64,000 nucleotides of DNA from Dyella mobilis (GCF_016904945.1 NZ_JADIKF010000034.1:124001-188000); one strand, 5' to 3'. Counted from the stretch's first letter, positions 45,638-55,022 are shown. Made by a program: numbers and translations. Notes: a model not told the origin generated them from the letters alone.

Positions 45638-46870
45638 TCACCTCGTGCGGGTCGCCACGATCGGCGGCACCGCCGCTGCACGCAACGCGGGGCCGAGCGC
45701 CGCGAGTTGCCCGACCAGCACCATCGCCGCTGCACCCAACGGCAGCCACGCCCACGGCAGATGCGGCAACTCGTAATAGCGCATCAGCCAGCTATTGCCG
45801 AAGTAGGCCAAGGCCATGCCAAGCGCCACGCCGGTACCCACGATCAGCGTGTTCTCGGCCAGGAAGTAACGCAGGATGTCGCTGCGCCGCGCACCCAGGG
45901 CTCGACGGATGCCGATCTGCGGCGTGCGCTTCTGCACCCAGAAGCCGGTGAGACCCATGATGCCGATCACCGTCACCGCCATCACCGTCAAGGCCACGCC
46001 GGCGAACAGCACCAGGGCCGCGCGGCGGCTCTTGAAGACCTCCGCGCGACGCGTCGCGTAGAACTCCGACTTGGGCGTCGAACCGGTCGGCAGCAAGGGG
46101 CCGAACTGCTTTTTGACGGCCTTGCGCACACCACGCAACGCGGCGGCGCGCATCTGCGGATCAACGCGCACCGCATAAGACAGTAGCCAGGAATCGGCCA
46201 CGCGGTCGGGCAGCAACACGGTGTCATCCGCGCGGCCATTGGTAGCCATGCCCACCTGGTTGCGCAACAGGTGGCGCACCACGCCCACCACGACCGAACC
46301 GGGATCCGTTCCGTCACCGGGAGAATGCAGCAGTTGCCCCAGCGGCACGCTATCGCCGAACATTTGCCGCGCCAGCGATTGCGTGATGATGACCGGCTCC
46401 GGCACACCTTTGCCCTGGTCGCTGCCGATATCGCGATATTCGCTGGACAGAAAGTTGCGGCCGCTCACCAACTGCAGCCCGAGGGTGTCGAGCAGGTCGT
46501 CGCCTTCATAGGCGTTCGCACCCACCTTGACGCCGGTCGGGCCCGAATACGCCCGCACGCTCAGGACGCTGACGACCATCGGCAAGCCCATGGCAGCGCT
46601 CACGGCGCGCACGCCGGGCACTTCCCGCAGCGCCTCGGTGCCGGCCTGCACTTCGGCCTTCGTCCACGAGCGGTTGGGAGCGTCCAGTCCGTCGACCAGG
46701 ATCAGGTTCTCCGTGTCCACGCCGCTGGGAGCGAGCATGGGCTCCATCTGCTGCCAGGCAAGAAACGACACGTTGCTCAGAATGGCGCAAGCCAATGCCA
46801 CCTGCAGCATGACCAGCGTAGGCATGAAACTGCGCCGGCGCAGGGTGGAAAAAAGTATCCGGACAGACAT
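45638..46870 (-). CDS. MacB/FtsX-type ABC permease (second of pair)
   Basis: 410 residues from ATG 46870, with AAGGAG upstream; the longer frame overlaps the preceding gene. TM1 (about 15-38), a large MacB-type periplasmic core domain (about 45-270) and three C-terminal TM helices carrying the FtsX signature [27 protein letters not shown]. Such permeases act as mechanotransmitters rather than channels. It lies 10 bases after the first permease. No ATP-binding gene is next to the pair. Confidence 0.85.
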   Translation of the reverse strand: MSVRILFSTLRRRSFMPTLVMLQVALACAILSNVSFLAWQQMEPMLAPSGVDTENLILVDGLDAPNRSWTKAEVQAGTEALREVPGVRAVSAAMGLPMVVSVLSVRAYSGPTGVKVGANAYEGDDLLDTLGLQLVSGRNFLSSEYRDIGSDQGKGVPEPVIITQSLARQMFGDSVPLGQLLHSPGDGTDPGSVVVGVVRHLLRNQVGMATNGRADDTVLLPDRVADSWLLSYAVRVDPQMRAAALRGVRKAVKKQFGPLLPTGSTPKSEFYATRRAEVFKSRRAALVLFAGVALTVMAVTVIGIMGLTGFWVQKRTPQIGIRRALGARRSDILRYFLAENTLIVGTGVALGMALAYFGNSWLMRYYELPHLPWAWLPLGAAAMVLVGQLAALGPALRAAAVPPIVATRTR

Positions 46871-46880
46871 GGCAAACTCC

Positions 46881-48224
46881 TTATTCGCCCTTGACCTGCA
46901 GGCCCGGCTCGACCCGCGACACCCGCCATGCCGGCAGCAACCCGACCAGCGCACCCACCATCAGCGCCGTCGCGAACAACGCCGCGAACATCGCCGGATC
47001 CAGGCGCGCAAGCCCGGAGAAGTCGTCGCTCTGCTGGCGAAGTATCCACAAGCCCAACAGAGTGAGCGGCAAGGCCAGCACGCCGCCGACAAGACACGCC
47101 AGGCCCGACTCCAGCACGTGCTGCAGGAACACCGCGCGGCGCGGCGCGCCCAGTGCGCGACGAATGCCCACGTCGCCGCTACGGTGCAGGAAACGCGCCG
47201 ACAACAAGCCAATCACATTGACCATGCAAAGCAACAGGAACGAACCGGCCAGCCACACATTCAGGCGCGCGCTGTCGGGCACTACGTCGTTCTGCTTCAA
47301 CCAGTCGGCCACGCCGGTCAGCTGCGAGCGCGGCGTCTTGCCGAAGCCGGCGAGGTTTGCCTGCTGCGCTACGTAGCCTTGCAGAAACTCCCGGTACGTC
47401 GCCACCTGCTGCGCCGTATCGAGCTGTACCCACACGCTCAGCGAAGCGCAGTGCGCCGCATCGACATCGGCTATGGTCGACATCTTGTACGAAGCGTCGC
47501 AGGCATCGGAGCTGTTGGGTGTCAGCCCCGCATCCAGGGCAGCCTGATACGGCACATAAAGGTTTTCGCCGCCATCGCTGCTGTAGGCGCCGAGGCTCAA
47601 GGCATAGAAGTGCGGCTGCGGCGCATAAGGTTGGATCACTCCCACCACGCGAAACAGCGTGTGCTTCAGCCGTACGGCGCGCCCCACCGCATTGGGCGTG
47701 CCAAACAGCGTTTGCGCCAGGTCGGAATCAATCATCACGACCGGCACGCGCGCGGCGTCCTCGGCCGGCGTCCAGTCCCTCCCGTAACGCAAGGCCACGC
47801 CGAACATCGGCACGAAGTCCGAGGTCGTCGCCAGCACGACCTGCTGAGGTTGCGTATGTCGACCGTCGTCGGAAACCTCGTCGGCCACCATGTCGGCCAC
47901 CACGGCCTGACGCTCCGCGCGATGTGCCGACAGCAACGCCTGCGCATCGGCCAACTTGATGTTGTGAAAATCGTTGACCTTGATACCGTTCGCGGCCATG
48001 AGATCGGCGCTGGCATGGGATGGCTTCGCCAGCACCGTGTCCACCCATGCCAGGTACAAATGCTGGCTGCGCCCCGGCAACGGATCGGCCGACAGCACGT
48101 GCAGCAACGTCATCGTGGTCATGCATGCCGCCAGACCCAGTGCCACCGTCAGCACCACCAAAAGGGTGCTCTTGGGAAACCGCCGCAGCCCCCGTGCCGC
48201 CAGCTCGAAGTTATAACGAAGCAC
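46881..48224 (-). CDS. MacB/FtsX-type ABC permease (first of pair)
   Basis: 447 residues with the same plan as its neighbour: TM1 in [23 protein letters not shown], a periplasmic MacB core with several Cys (DACDASY, AAHCASL), and a C-terminal FtsX block with [24 protein letters not shown]. The two different permeases would form a heterodimer. The ATPase partner must be encoded elsewhere, or has been lost. Confidence 0.85.
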   Translation of the reverse strand: MLRYNFELAARGLRRFPKSTLLVVLTVALGLAACMTTMTLLHVLSADPLPGRSQHLYLAWVDTVLAKPSHASADLMAANGIKVNDFHNIKLADAQALLSAHRAERQAVVADMVADEVSDDGRHTQPQQVVLATTSDFVPMFGVALRYGRDWTPAEDAARVPVVMIDSDLAQTLFGTPNAVGRAVRLKHTLFRVVGVIQPYAPQPHFYALSLGAYSSDGGENLYVPYQAALDAGLTPNSSDACDASYKMSTIADVDAAHCASLSVWVQLDTAQQVATYREFLQGYVAQQANLAGFGKTPRSQLTGVADWLKQNDVVPDSARLNVWLAGSFLLLCMVNVIGLLSARFLHRSGDVGIRRALGAPRRAVFLQHVLESGLACLVGGVLALPLTLLGLWILRQQSDDFSGLARLDPAMFAALFATALMVGALVGLLPAWRVSRVEPGLQVKGE

Positions 48225-48322
48225 GCCCCCTCCCTGATTGCGAGTCGCTCCGATCGAAGCGCCGGCTGAAAATATTACGAATGTAATCTAAATGTCCATA
48301 GGCCACTGAAAACCGCGCGCAG

Positions 48323-49246
48323 CTATGGTTTGCGCCTTGCCCGCGGCGCGCTGGCTTGCTTCACGTAGTCGATCATGGCGTCGCAGAGATGGTCGTAGAG
48401 CGTGTGCACGCGCACGCTGCGGCGCAGGTCTTCGTGCATGACCACCCAGGTATCCATGTTCAAGGCAAAGGCGTCCGGCAATAGCTGCACCAGCGCCGGA
48501 TCGCGTCGCGCGATGCCGACCTGGCATATGCCGATGCCATAACCGGCACGAATGGCCGCCACCGCCGCCAGGTCGTTATCCGTGCGCAAGGCAAAGTTTT
48601 CCCGCGCGTAGGGCATGCCGGCCGGACGCATGCTGCGGATAAACGGGGTTTCCTTATCGAAGCCGATCAAGGCGTGACTGACCAGGTCTGCGACGGTCTT
48701 CGGTCGCCCGTTCGCTTGCAGGTATTGCCGGTGTGCAAAGAAGCCCAGCGCTATCTTGCCGACGTGGCGCGCCACCAGCGCCTCCTGCGTGGGGCGGGCC
48801 ATGCGGATGGCGATGTCGGCATCGCGCCGCAACAGGTCTTCCTGCTGATTGGATAGCGACAGCTCGATCACGATGCCCGGGTGCTGTTGCCGGAACGCCG
48901 CCAGGATCGGCGGCAGCACCTCGGCGCCGACCATCACGCTCGCGGCAATCCTCACTACGCCCGCAATGGCATCCTGCCGCGTGGTGGCGGCACGGCGCAG
49001 CGCCGCCGAGGCCGAAGCCATGGCCTGCGCATGGGCGGCCAGCTCGTGCGCCAGATCGGTGGGGCTCAATCCTTGCGGCGAGCGGGCGAACAGCGGCACG
49101 CCGAGGCTTTCCTCCAGTTCGCGGATGTGCCGCCCCAGGCTGGGCTGGGTCATGCCCAGGGCGCGCGCGGCGCCGGACAGGCTTCCCTCGCGCATCACTG
49201 CGAGAAACGAACGGTACAGCTCCCAGCCGGGCTCGGTCTTAGTCAT
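48323..49246 (-). CDS. LysR-family transcriptional regulator
   Basis: 307 residues. The N-terminal winged HTH reads LYRSFLAVMREGSLSGAARALGMTQPSLGRHIRELEESLGVPLFARS, followed by a periplasmic-binding-like effector domain. It is divergent from the NAD-epimerase gene, which is the likely target. A perfect palindrome overlaps its start. Confidence 0.93.
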   Translation of the reverse strand: MTKTEPGWELYRSFLAVMREGSLSGAARALGMTQPSLGRHIRELEESLGVPLFARSPQGLSPTDLAHELAAHAQAMASASAALRRAATTRQDAIAGVVRIAASVMVGAEVLPPILAAFRQQHPGIVIELSLSNQQEDLLRRDADIAIRMARPTQEALVARHVGKIALGFFAHRQYLQANGRPKTVADLVSHALIGFDKETPFIRSMRPAGMPYARENFALRTDNDLAAVAAIRAGYGIGICQVGIARRDPALVQLLPDAFALNMDTWVVMHEDLRRSVRVHTLYDHLCDAMIDYVKQASAPRARRKP

Positions 49247-49258
49247 ACATATTTGTAT
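49245..49258. promoter_or_regulatory. Palindrome at the LysR start, candidate regulator site
   Basis: ATACA-TATT-TGTAT is a perfect dyad overlapping the LysR start codon (49246) and lying about 80 bases before the divergent epimerase ATG. Its position fits autoregulation and activation of the divergent gene. Confidence 0.45.
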
Positions 49259-49337
49259 AGCAGATCAACGCTATTAGGCAATTTTCTTTTACCTGCCCGC
49301 CACCCAGACTGTGTCCATTCCAACGGAGGACACCCTC

Positions 49338-50318
49338 ATGCAAGCATCCAAGACAGTTCTGGTGATCGGCGCGAACGGCGGCATCGGCCGCGAATCCTGC
49401 CTGGCGCTGCTGCGCCACGGCTGGCAGGTGCGCGCCCTGGTGCGTGCGCTGCCGCCGGAAAACCAACAGCAGGGCATTACCTGGATCAAGGGCGATGCGA
49501 TGAGCGCAGCCGATGTATTGAGCGCCGCGCAAGGCGTTGCGGCGATCGTGCACGCGGTCAATCCGCCCGGCTATCGCGACTGGGACAAACTTGTGCTGCC
49601 GATGATGGACAACACCATCGAAGCGGCGAGGGCCAATCATGCGCGCGTCGTCTTGCCCGGCACGATCTACAACTACGGTCCCGATGCGTTTCCGCTGCTG
49701 CGTGAAGATTCCCCGCAACACCCGCAGACGCGCAAAGGCGAGATCCGCGTGGAGATGGAACGTCACCTGGCGGATGCCGCAACCTCCGGCGTTCGCAGCC
49801 TGATCCTGCGCTGTGGCGACTTCATCGGGCCGCATGCCGGCAATACCTGGTTTTCCCAGGGCCTGGTCAAGGCGGGTTCGGAGGTGAAGACCATGCAATA
49901 TCCCGGCGACTATGCGCTTGGCCACGCGTGGGCTTACCTGCCGGATGTCGCCGAAACCATCGCCCTGCTGCTGGAGCGCGAGCAAGAGCTGGCGAATTTC
50001 GAGCGGTTCCACTTCGGCGGCTTCTGGCTCGATGGCCACGCGATGCTGGAAGCCGTACGCCGCTCGGCCGGCAAGCCGCAGATTGCCGCCGGCTACTTTC
50101 CATGGTGGATGACGGCCGCGCTTGCGCCCTTCATGGTGACGCTGCGCGAACTGCGCAAGATGCGCTACTTGTGGAAATCGCCGGCGCAACTGGATGACCG
50201 CAAACTCGTCGCGTTTCTCGGCGGCCGTCCGTACACCCCGCTGGACGAAGCTTTGCGGACGACACTGACGGCGATCGGCTGCATGCCTTCGCAACGCACT
50301 GCTGCACACGTGGCGTGA
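49338..50318 (+). CDS. NAD(P)-dependent epimerase/dehydratase-like (extended SDR) protein
   Basis: 326 residues from ATG 49338, preceded by GGAGGA; an upstream in-frame start at 49311 would include the RBS. The Rossmann motif is VLVIGANGGIGRESCLA; NPPGYRDWDK, LPGTIYNYGPDAFP and WAYLPDVAETIALLL fit NAD-dependent epimerase-type SDRs. The substrate is not known. Its last ~200 bases are copied in the tandem duplication that follows. Confidence 0.85.
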   Translation: MQASKTVLVIGANGGIGRESCLALLRHGWQVRALVRALPPENQQQGITWIKGDAMSAADVLSAAQGVAAIVHAVNPPGYRDWDKLVLPMMDNTIEAARANHARVVLPGTIYNYGPDAFPLLREDSPQHPQTRKGEIRVEMERHLADAATSGVRSLILRCGDFIGPHAGNTWFSQGLVKAGSEVKTMQYPGDYALGHAWAYLPDVAETIALLLEREQELANFERFHFGGFWLDGHAMLEAVRRSAGKPQIAAGYFPWWMTAALAPFMVTLRELRKMRYLWKSPAQLDDRKLVAFLGGRPYTPLDEALRTTLTAIGCMPSQRTAAHVA

Positions 50319-50501
50319 GTGGATAGGACGCGTTCCGATTTTTGGAACCGGTGTTTCCCGCATGACACGCCATGCACCGTCATTGCGGAAAAAAAACGAG
50401 AACGATAGAGCGCACCGATGCACTCGATAGCAACAAACGATTTCTTGGCTTGTCGTTCGCCACCTAGATTCCATTCACCCCATCAATCGAAGGACGAAAC
50501 G

Positions 50502-50837
50502 ATGAAAGCAGCAACCCATGGGATTACCAAGACTGCTCCGCGCAAGCGCTTCCTGACCACCACTATCTTTGGGCTGCTGTCTGGCCTGTCGTTTCAAGGT
50601 GCGGCACTTGCCGAGCCGATCAACATCATCACGTTCCATGGGGCCATCAGCGAAGCAACGCCTAACTTTTCCACGATTGCATTGAATTCAGCCAAGTCCG
50701 TTGATCGCGGCCAGTATCGCGTCGACCAGGATCAGGTTTCCAAAGTCGGCGAGGAAGTCGTTCCCAAAGGCGTATTGGACTATTACGCCGAATACGCGCC
50801 ACACAAGGCCAGGCTGGTGACTATTTCGTTGCGTTGA
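50502..50837 (+). CDS. Small exported protein, tandem copy 1
   Basis: 111 residues from ATG 50502 with AAGGA upstream; the longer frame copies spacer sequence. The signal peptide ends ALA-EPI. The mature part starts INIITFHGAISEATP, reminiscent of the first strand of type 1 pilins (compare ISFIGAVVAPTC at the fimbrial locus), but it has no cysteine. The C-terminal half is charged and ends VTISLR. It is a paralogue of the gene at 51278. No function recognised; a pilin-like origin is only a suggestion. Confidence 0.65.
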   Translation: MKAATHGITKTAPRKRFLTTTIFGLLSGLSFQGAALAEPINIITFHGAISEATPNFSTIALNSAKSVDRGQYRVDQDQVSKVGEEVVPKGVLDYYAEYAPHKARLVTISLR

Positions 50838-50855
50838 CCGCCACGGCATGCCATG

Positions 50856-50887
50856 GGGTTGCCCCGAAATAGATCCGAGGGCAACCC
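50856..50887 (+). terminator. Hairpin after copy 1 of the small exported-protein gene
   Basis: GGGTTGCCC (50856-50864) pairs with GGGCAACCC (50879-50887), 19 bases after the stop. The counterpart in unit 2 (near 51629-51660) has mismatches in the right arm, so only copy 1 keeps the perfect stem. Confidence 0.6.
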
Positions 50888-50897
50888 GACATTTCGG

Positions 50898-51101
50898 TCG
50901 CCGCGCGCACCCTTCATGATGACGCTGCGTGAACTGCGCAAAATGCGCCATCTGTGGAATTCGCCTGCGCAACAGGATGATCGCAAACTCGTCGCGTTCC
51001 TAAGCAGCCGCCCGTACACCCCACTGTATGATGCATTGCGCACGACATTGACGGTGATCGGCTGCATGCCTTCGCAAAGCAGTGTGGCGCACGTGGACTG
51101 A
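50898..51101 (+). pseudogene. Truncated 3' fragment of the epimerase gene
   Basis: The frame to the stop at 51101 encodes APFMMTLRELRKMRHLWNSP..GCMPSQSSVAHVD, matching the epimerase C-terminus (APFMVTLRELRKMRYLWKSP..GCMPSQRTAAHVA) with about 15 substitutions. It lacks the Rossmann domain and a proper start, so it is duplication debris. Confidence 0.88.
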
Positions 51102-51277
51102 GTCGATCGGACACGTTCCGTTTTGTGGCGTCGACGTTTCCTGCGTGACACGCCACGCACCGTCATTACGGAAAAAAGCGATAGGGCGTATTGATGCGCT
51201 CGACAGCAGCAAACGATTTCCTGGCTTGTCGTTCGCCACCTGGATTCCAATCACCTCATCAATCGAAGGAAAGAACG

Positions 51278-51610
51278 ATGAAAGCAGCACCCCATGGAAT
51301 TACCAAGACTGCTCCGCGCAAGCGTTTTCTGACTCCCGCAATCTTTGGCCTCTTGACTGGGCTGTCGTTTCAAGTCGCGGCATTTGCCGATCCGACCCAC
51401 ATCATCACGTTTCATGGAGCCATCGGCGAAGCAACCCCGACGTCTTCCACAATCGCGTTGGATTCCGCCAAGTCCATCGACCAGGGCCATTACCACGTCC
51501 ACCACGTTCAGCTTTCCAAGGTCGGACAGGAAGTACCCAAAGACGTACTGGACCATTACGCGGAATACGCATCGACCAAGGCCAGGCTGGTGACCATTTC
51601 GCTGCATTGA
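51278..51610 (+). CDS. Small exported protein, tandem copy 2
   Basis: 110 residues from ATG 51278 with GAAGGA upstream. It shares MKAAxHGITKTAPRKRFL with copy 1, then the same signal peptide region (ending AFA-DPT) and HIITFHGAIGEATP. The middle has become His-rich (GHYHVHHVQ) where copy 1 has RGQYRVDQDQ, so the copies have diverged mainly in the mature part. The reading frame has stayed open, suggesting selection. Confidence 0.65.
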   Translation: MKAAPHGITKTAPRKRFLTPAIFGLLTGLSFQVAAFADPTHIITFHGAIGEATPTSSTIALDSAKSIDQGHYHVHHVQLSKVGQEVPKDVLDHYAEYASTKARLVTISLH

Positions 51611-51679
51611 CTACCACGGAGTGCCATGGGGTTGCCCCGGTATTGATCCTAGGGTCACCTGACGTCCCGATCGCTACTG

Positions 51680-51703
51680 CTGGGTTACGCTGCGCTAACC
51701 CAG
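51680..51703 (-). terminator. Hairpin overlapping the stop of the XAC0095-like gene
   Basis: CTGGGTTA (51680-51687) and TAACCCAG (51696-51703) form a perfect stem with an 8-base loop. It overlaps the stop codon at 51695 and may serve both convergent genes. Confidence 0.5.
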
Positions 51704-51955
51704 CCTACGGTTGGCGCGTCTTCGCCATTCCGTTGTCGTCAATGCCACATCGATCTGGTCGGCAAAACCTTCCAGGCATTGACTGAAGGCGCTGCGTGTT
51801 ACTTGTAGGGGAATGTCCTCTTCTTCCTGCGTGACGGCGGTGATGAAGTTGGCGATCAGCAGCAGTTGATCGCGGACCTTTTCCAATCGCAGATAGTTTT
51901 TTTCGGTCAGCAGATAGCCGGACGCCGTGGCGTCCTCGTTGTGGCGCTTGGCCAT
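51695..51955 (-). CDS. Small protein resembling the XAC0095 family
   Basis: 86 residues from ATG 51955, with GGAG 8 bases upstream; a GTG at 51964 is too close to the RBS. The sequence is soluble and helical: SGYLLTEKNYLRLEKVRDQLLLIANF, then FSQCLEGFADQIDVAL. The pattern GY-L-E-x-L-KVRDQL-x-IA recalls the small XAC0095-type proteins of Xanthomonadales, whose function is unknown. The assignment is from memory of the family pattern and needs a profile check. Confidence 0.5.
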   Translation of the reverse strand: MAKRHNEDATASGYLLTEKNYLRLEKVRDQLLLIANFITAVTQEEEDIPLQVTRSAFSQCLEGFADQIDVALTTTEWRRRANRRLG

Positions 51956-51964
51956 TGTCGTCAC

Positions 51965-52413
51965 TCCATGAGGGTTAAGTCACGCCGTGCATTGCACACG
52001 GCGTGATGGGTTGCAGGAAAAATCCTGCACGGAAAAGCAATACCGGCCGATATCGTTTTATCCGCTACCCGGGTTGGCCCGACGTCGCCCTGTCCGGACG
52101 CGTGTGAAGTGACTCGAAATGTGGCAGGGGAAAGATGCGGCAGTGCATCGGTGCCGTATGATGGGTTTAACCATGATCAACTCCGCTTAAGTTGGTGGTG
52201 GCCAGCGGATCGTTCGAGCGCTAACTCTTGCGATCCGCGCACTTCACTTCATACGTCGGGCGTGCGATTTCCTGAAAAACGCGGAGCACGCCCGACGTCA
52301 CCAATTTCCTACTTTCGCGAGCGGCTGTATGTCGGCGCTTACGGATGGAGTGATAGGAATAAACCCCGCAAGCGCTATCGCTTTTGCGGAAAGCGCGCCG
52401 CGGCTCGACGGCA
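51965..52413. other. Gap of 450 bases with several strong dyads, no gene
   Basis: TCACGCCGTG (51980-51989) / CACGGCGTGA (51997-52006) is a perfect stem in the leader of the XAC0095-like gene. GCGGATCG (52205-52212) / CGATCCGC (52231-52238) and ACGTCGGGCGTGC (52253-52265) / GCACGCCCGACGT (52286-52298) are two further perfect stem-loops in tandem. A frame at 52109-52489 overlaps hrpB and has no family features. The structures may be a small RNA or REP-like elements. Confidence 0.45.
52358..52389 (-). terminator. Probable hrpB terminator
   Basis: On the minus strand CCGCAAAAGCG-ATAG-CGCTTGCGG forms a stem with a two-base bulge, followed by GGTTTATTCC. It begins 25 bases after the hrpB stop. Confidence 0.6.
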
Positions 52414-54918
52414 TCAGGTACCGCGCGGCTTGGCGCGGTGCGTGGGCGTGGCCGTCCACGGATCGTCCGGCCAGGGATGCTTGGGATAGCGTCCCTTCAA
52501 TTCCTTTTTCACTTCCGGGTAGGTGCGCTCCCAGAAGCCCTTGAGGTCCTGCGTCACCTGGATCGGGCGCCCAGCCGGGGACAACAGATGCAGCGTTACC
52601 GGAATGCGCCCGCCTGCCACGCTCGGCGTATCGGCGAGGCCGAACAGCTCTTGCAGCTTGACCGCGAGTACGGGCGCTTCGCCGGGGCTGTATTCCAAGC
52701 GGCGCGTCTGGCCGCTGGGCACGGTCAGGCTGTCGGGCGCGTGGGCATCGAGTTGGCGGCGCTGCTCGTAGTCGAACAGCGCTGCGAGCGCCTGCGAAAG
52801 ATCCTCTTCCGACAACGCATCCAGTTTGCGCTTGCCTTGCAGGTAGGGCGCCAGCCAGTGCTGCAACGTGTCGAGCAGGTGCTCGTCGGAGACATCCGGC
52901 AGATCGAGCTCCGGCATCCACGCGCGCAGCGATTGCATGCGCAGGCGCAAGCGCCGCGCAGCTTCGCTCCAGGGCAAGGCATCCAGGCCGCGGTTGCGAA
53001 TGGCGGCGAGCAATGCCGGGATCGCATCTTCCGCCTGCACGGGCACGCTGCGGCGTTCCAGCACGATGGCGCCGAAGCGGCGCTCCTCGAAGGCTTCCAC
53101 GGCGGCGCGTTCGTCGTTCCAGCGTACGTTGCGCACGCGCTGGAATTGCGCGGGATAGTCTTGTTCGAGAATGCGCGGATCGAGCGGCGCGGCGGAAAGT
53201 ATCAGGCTGTCGCGTGCTTCGTGGCGCAGGTCCAGCACCACCAGCCATGGTTCACCCAACAAGGCCGTCTGTTCGTGCAAACGCGCACCACGGCCGTTGG
53301 CCAAGGTATAGCGCAAAGGATTGCTTTCATCCTGGCGCGCAATGCGATCAGGGAAAGCATGCAGCAGCAGATCGCCCACCGCGTGACTGTGCGGCACGCC
53401 GCTTGCGGCACTGCGTACGTCCAAGCGACGGCGCCAGCCTTTGCTGGCTTGCTCGATCGCTGCCAGCGCACCGGCATCGACACCGCCATGCTGGCCGGTA
53501 GCGCTGCGGCGATCGCGCCACGCATGCAGTGCGTTGACGCGTACGCGGAAGTCGTCGCTACGTGACGCTTCTCCGCGCATCGGCGAGCGCGCATCCATCA
53601 AGGCAAGCAGATCGGCAATCAACGCATGCAACGTTTCCGGCGCACACGTAGCGGCCGCACCAAGGCGTGGCGTAGCGCCCAGCTCCAGCATGCGACGTCC
53701 CAAGGGCGTGATGCGCTCTTGCGCATCGAGTGCACCAAGCCTGCTCAGCAGTTCGCGCGCCTGCGCCAACGCGCCCGCAGGCGGCGCATCCAGCCACGGC
53801 AGGCTGGCACTGCCCCACGCCGCCAATTCCAGCGCCAGCCCGGACAGTTCCGCCTGGGTAATTTCCGCCGTGCGCGACGGGTCCAGTCGACGACTCTGCG
53901 GCCACAGCCGATACGCCGTACCTTCCGCGACACGCCCCGCACGGCCGGCGCGCTGATCGGCCGAAGCCTGGGAAATGTTTACCGTTTCCAGTCGGGTGAA
54001 GCCGGAATTGGGGTCGAAGCGCGGCTCACGTGCCAGTCCGGCATCCACCACGGTGCGGATGCCAGGTAAGGTGACGCTGGATTCGGCAACGTTGGTCGCC
54101 AGCACCACGCGTCGTGTGCCGAATTCCGCCGGCGCCAGCGCCAACTGTTGCTCGCTCAGCGACAGCTCGCCATGCAGCGCGACGATTTCTACATCCTCAC
54201 GCTGCAACGATTGCGAGAGCACGCTTTGCACCCTGGCAATTTCGCGGCGGCCAGGCAGGAACGCCAGCACGTCGCCGTCGTTTTCCTCCAGCGCCTGCCG
54301 CACCACGCGCGCCAGGTGATGCTCCACGCTTTCCTGCGTGCGCGCCGGCGGATATTCCACCCGTACCGGAAAACTGCGTCCGGGGCTGCTAAGCCGCGGC
54401 GCATCCAGCCACTGCGCAATGCGCTCGCCATCCAGCGTGGCCGACATCACCACAATACGCAGATCCGGCCGCAGCGTGCCCTGGATATCCAGCGCCAAGG
54501 CTGCACCGAGATCGCCGGCCAGGTGCCTTTCGTGGAATTCGTCGAACAGGATCGCGCCGATGCCGGTGAGTTCGGGATCATCCTGGATCAGGCGCGTAAG
54601 AATGCCCTCGGTCACCACCTCGATCCGCGTCGCCGCACTCACCTTCGATTCGAAGCGAATGCGATAGCCGACCGTCTGCCCAACCTGCTCGCCCAATTGC
54701 TGCGCCATGAACTGCGCCGCCGCCCGCGCGGCGATGCGGCGCGGTTCGAGCATCACAATTTTCTTGTCGCTCAGCCATTCGGCATTGAGCAAAGCGAGTG
54801 GAACTTGCGTGGTTTTGCCGGCGCCAGGCGGCGCCTCCAGCACGAGCCTTTGTAGAGAAGTTAGGCCTGCTTGAATATCAGGCAGTAGCGAGTTGATCGG
54901 AAAATTGGGCGCGGTCAT
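52414..54918 (-). CDS. hrpB: ATP-dependent helicase HrpB
   Basis: 834 residues from ATG 54918; the in-frame extension to 54975 is not needed. DEAH-family motifs: Walker A GAGKTT 32-37, DEFH 126-129 (FDEFHERH), SAT 159-161, then LATNVAESSVTLPGI and QRAGRAGR. The HA2 and HrpB-specific C-terminal domains run to the end (QVTQDLKGFWERTYPEVKKELKGRYPKHPW). Despite the name it is unrelated to type III Hrp genes; its cellular role is poorly defined. A decayed partial copy lies upstream at about 56.4-57.1 kb. Confidence 0.95.
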   Translation of the reverse strand: MTAPNFPINSLLPDIQAGLTSLQRLVLEAPPGAGKTTQVPLALLNAEWLSDKKIVMLEPRRIAARAAAQFMAQQLGEQVGQTVGYRIRFESKVSAATRIEVVTEGILTRLIQDDPELTGIGAILFDEFHERHLAGDLGAALALDIQGTLRPDLRIVVMSATLDGERIAQWLDAPRLSSPGRSFPVRVEYPPARTQESVEHHLARVVRQALEENDGDVLAFLPGRREIARVQSVLSQSLQREDVEIVALHGELSLSEQQLALAPAEFGTRRVVLATNVAESSVTLPGIRTVVDAGLAREPRFDPNSGFTRLETVNISQASADQRAGRAGRVAEGTAYRLWPQSRRLDPSRTAEITQAELSGLALELAAWGSASLPWLDAPPAGALAQARELLSRLGALDAQERITPLGRRMLELGATPRLGAAATCAPETLHALIADLLALMDARSPMRGEASRSDDFRVRVNALHAWRDRRSATGQHGGVDAGALAAIEQASKGWRRRLDVRSAASGVPHSHAVGDLLLHAFPDRIARQDESNPLRYTLANGRGARLHEQTALLGEPWLVVLDLRHEARDSLILSAAPLDPRILEQDYPAQFQRVRNVRWNDERAAVEAFEERRFGAIVLERRSVPVQAEDAIPALLAAIRNRGLDALPWSEAARRLRLRMQSLRAWMPELDLPDVSDEHLLDTLQHWLAPYLQGKRKLDALSEEDLSQALAALFDYEQRRQLDAHAPDSLTVPSGQTRRLEYSPGEAPVLAVKLQELFGLADTPSVAGGRIPVTLHLLSPAGRPIQVTQDLKGFWERTYPEVKKELKGRYPKHPWPDDPWTATPTHRAKPRGT

Positions 54919-54988
54919 GTTCGCTATGGTAGTCCAGCGACCTAATAAAACGCCCGATCCTCTCCATTTGAACACAAATCCAAACGTC

Positions 54989-55022
54989 GAGGGCGCCCCG
55001 AACTTTATCGAGAGACGCCCTC
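54989..55022 (-). terminator. Hairpin between the first secreted paralogue and hrpB
   Basis: GAGGGCG (54989-54995) pairs with CGCCCTC (55016-55022). It lies between the stop of the gene at 55063 and the hrpB start at 54918. There is no T-run, so the terminator function is tentative. Confidence 0.45.

Larger units (their letters stand above)
50114..50897 (+). repeat. Tandem segmental duplication, unit 1
   Basis: Unit 1 includes the 3' ~200 bases of the epimerase gene, the spacer, the small exported-protein gene at 50502 and its 3' hairpin. Corresponding points in unit 2 lie 773-783 bases to the right (epimerase part offset 783, gene start 776, gene stop 773). Small indels separate the copies. 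Edges are approximate to about 20 bases. Confidence 0.85.
50898..51675 (+). repeat. Tandem segmental duplication, unit 2
   Basis: This copy of the preceding ~780 bases begins inside epimerase coding sequence (CCCTTCATGATGACGCTGCG matches the epimerase at 50127) and ends after the second small gene near 51675. Drift is visible throughout, so the event is not very recent. Confidence 0.85.

Noticed and set aside
52109..52489. 126-codon frame running into the hrpB 3' end
   Set aside because: It covers the structured gap, overlaps hrpB on the opposite strand and shows no family signal.
52414..54918. hrpB as a type III secretion (Hrp) gene
   Set aside because: The name is a coincidence; motifs are those of the DEAH helicase HrpB.
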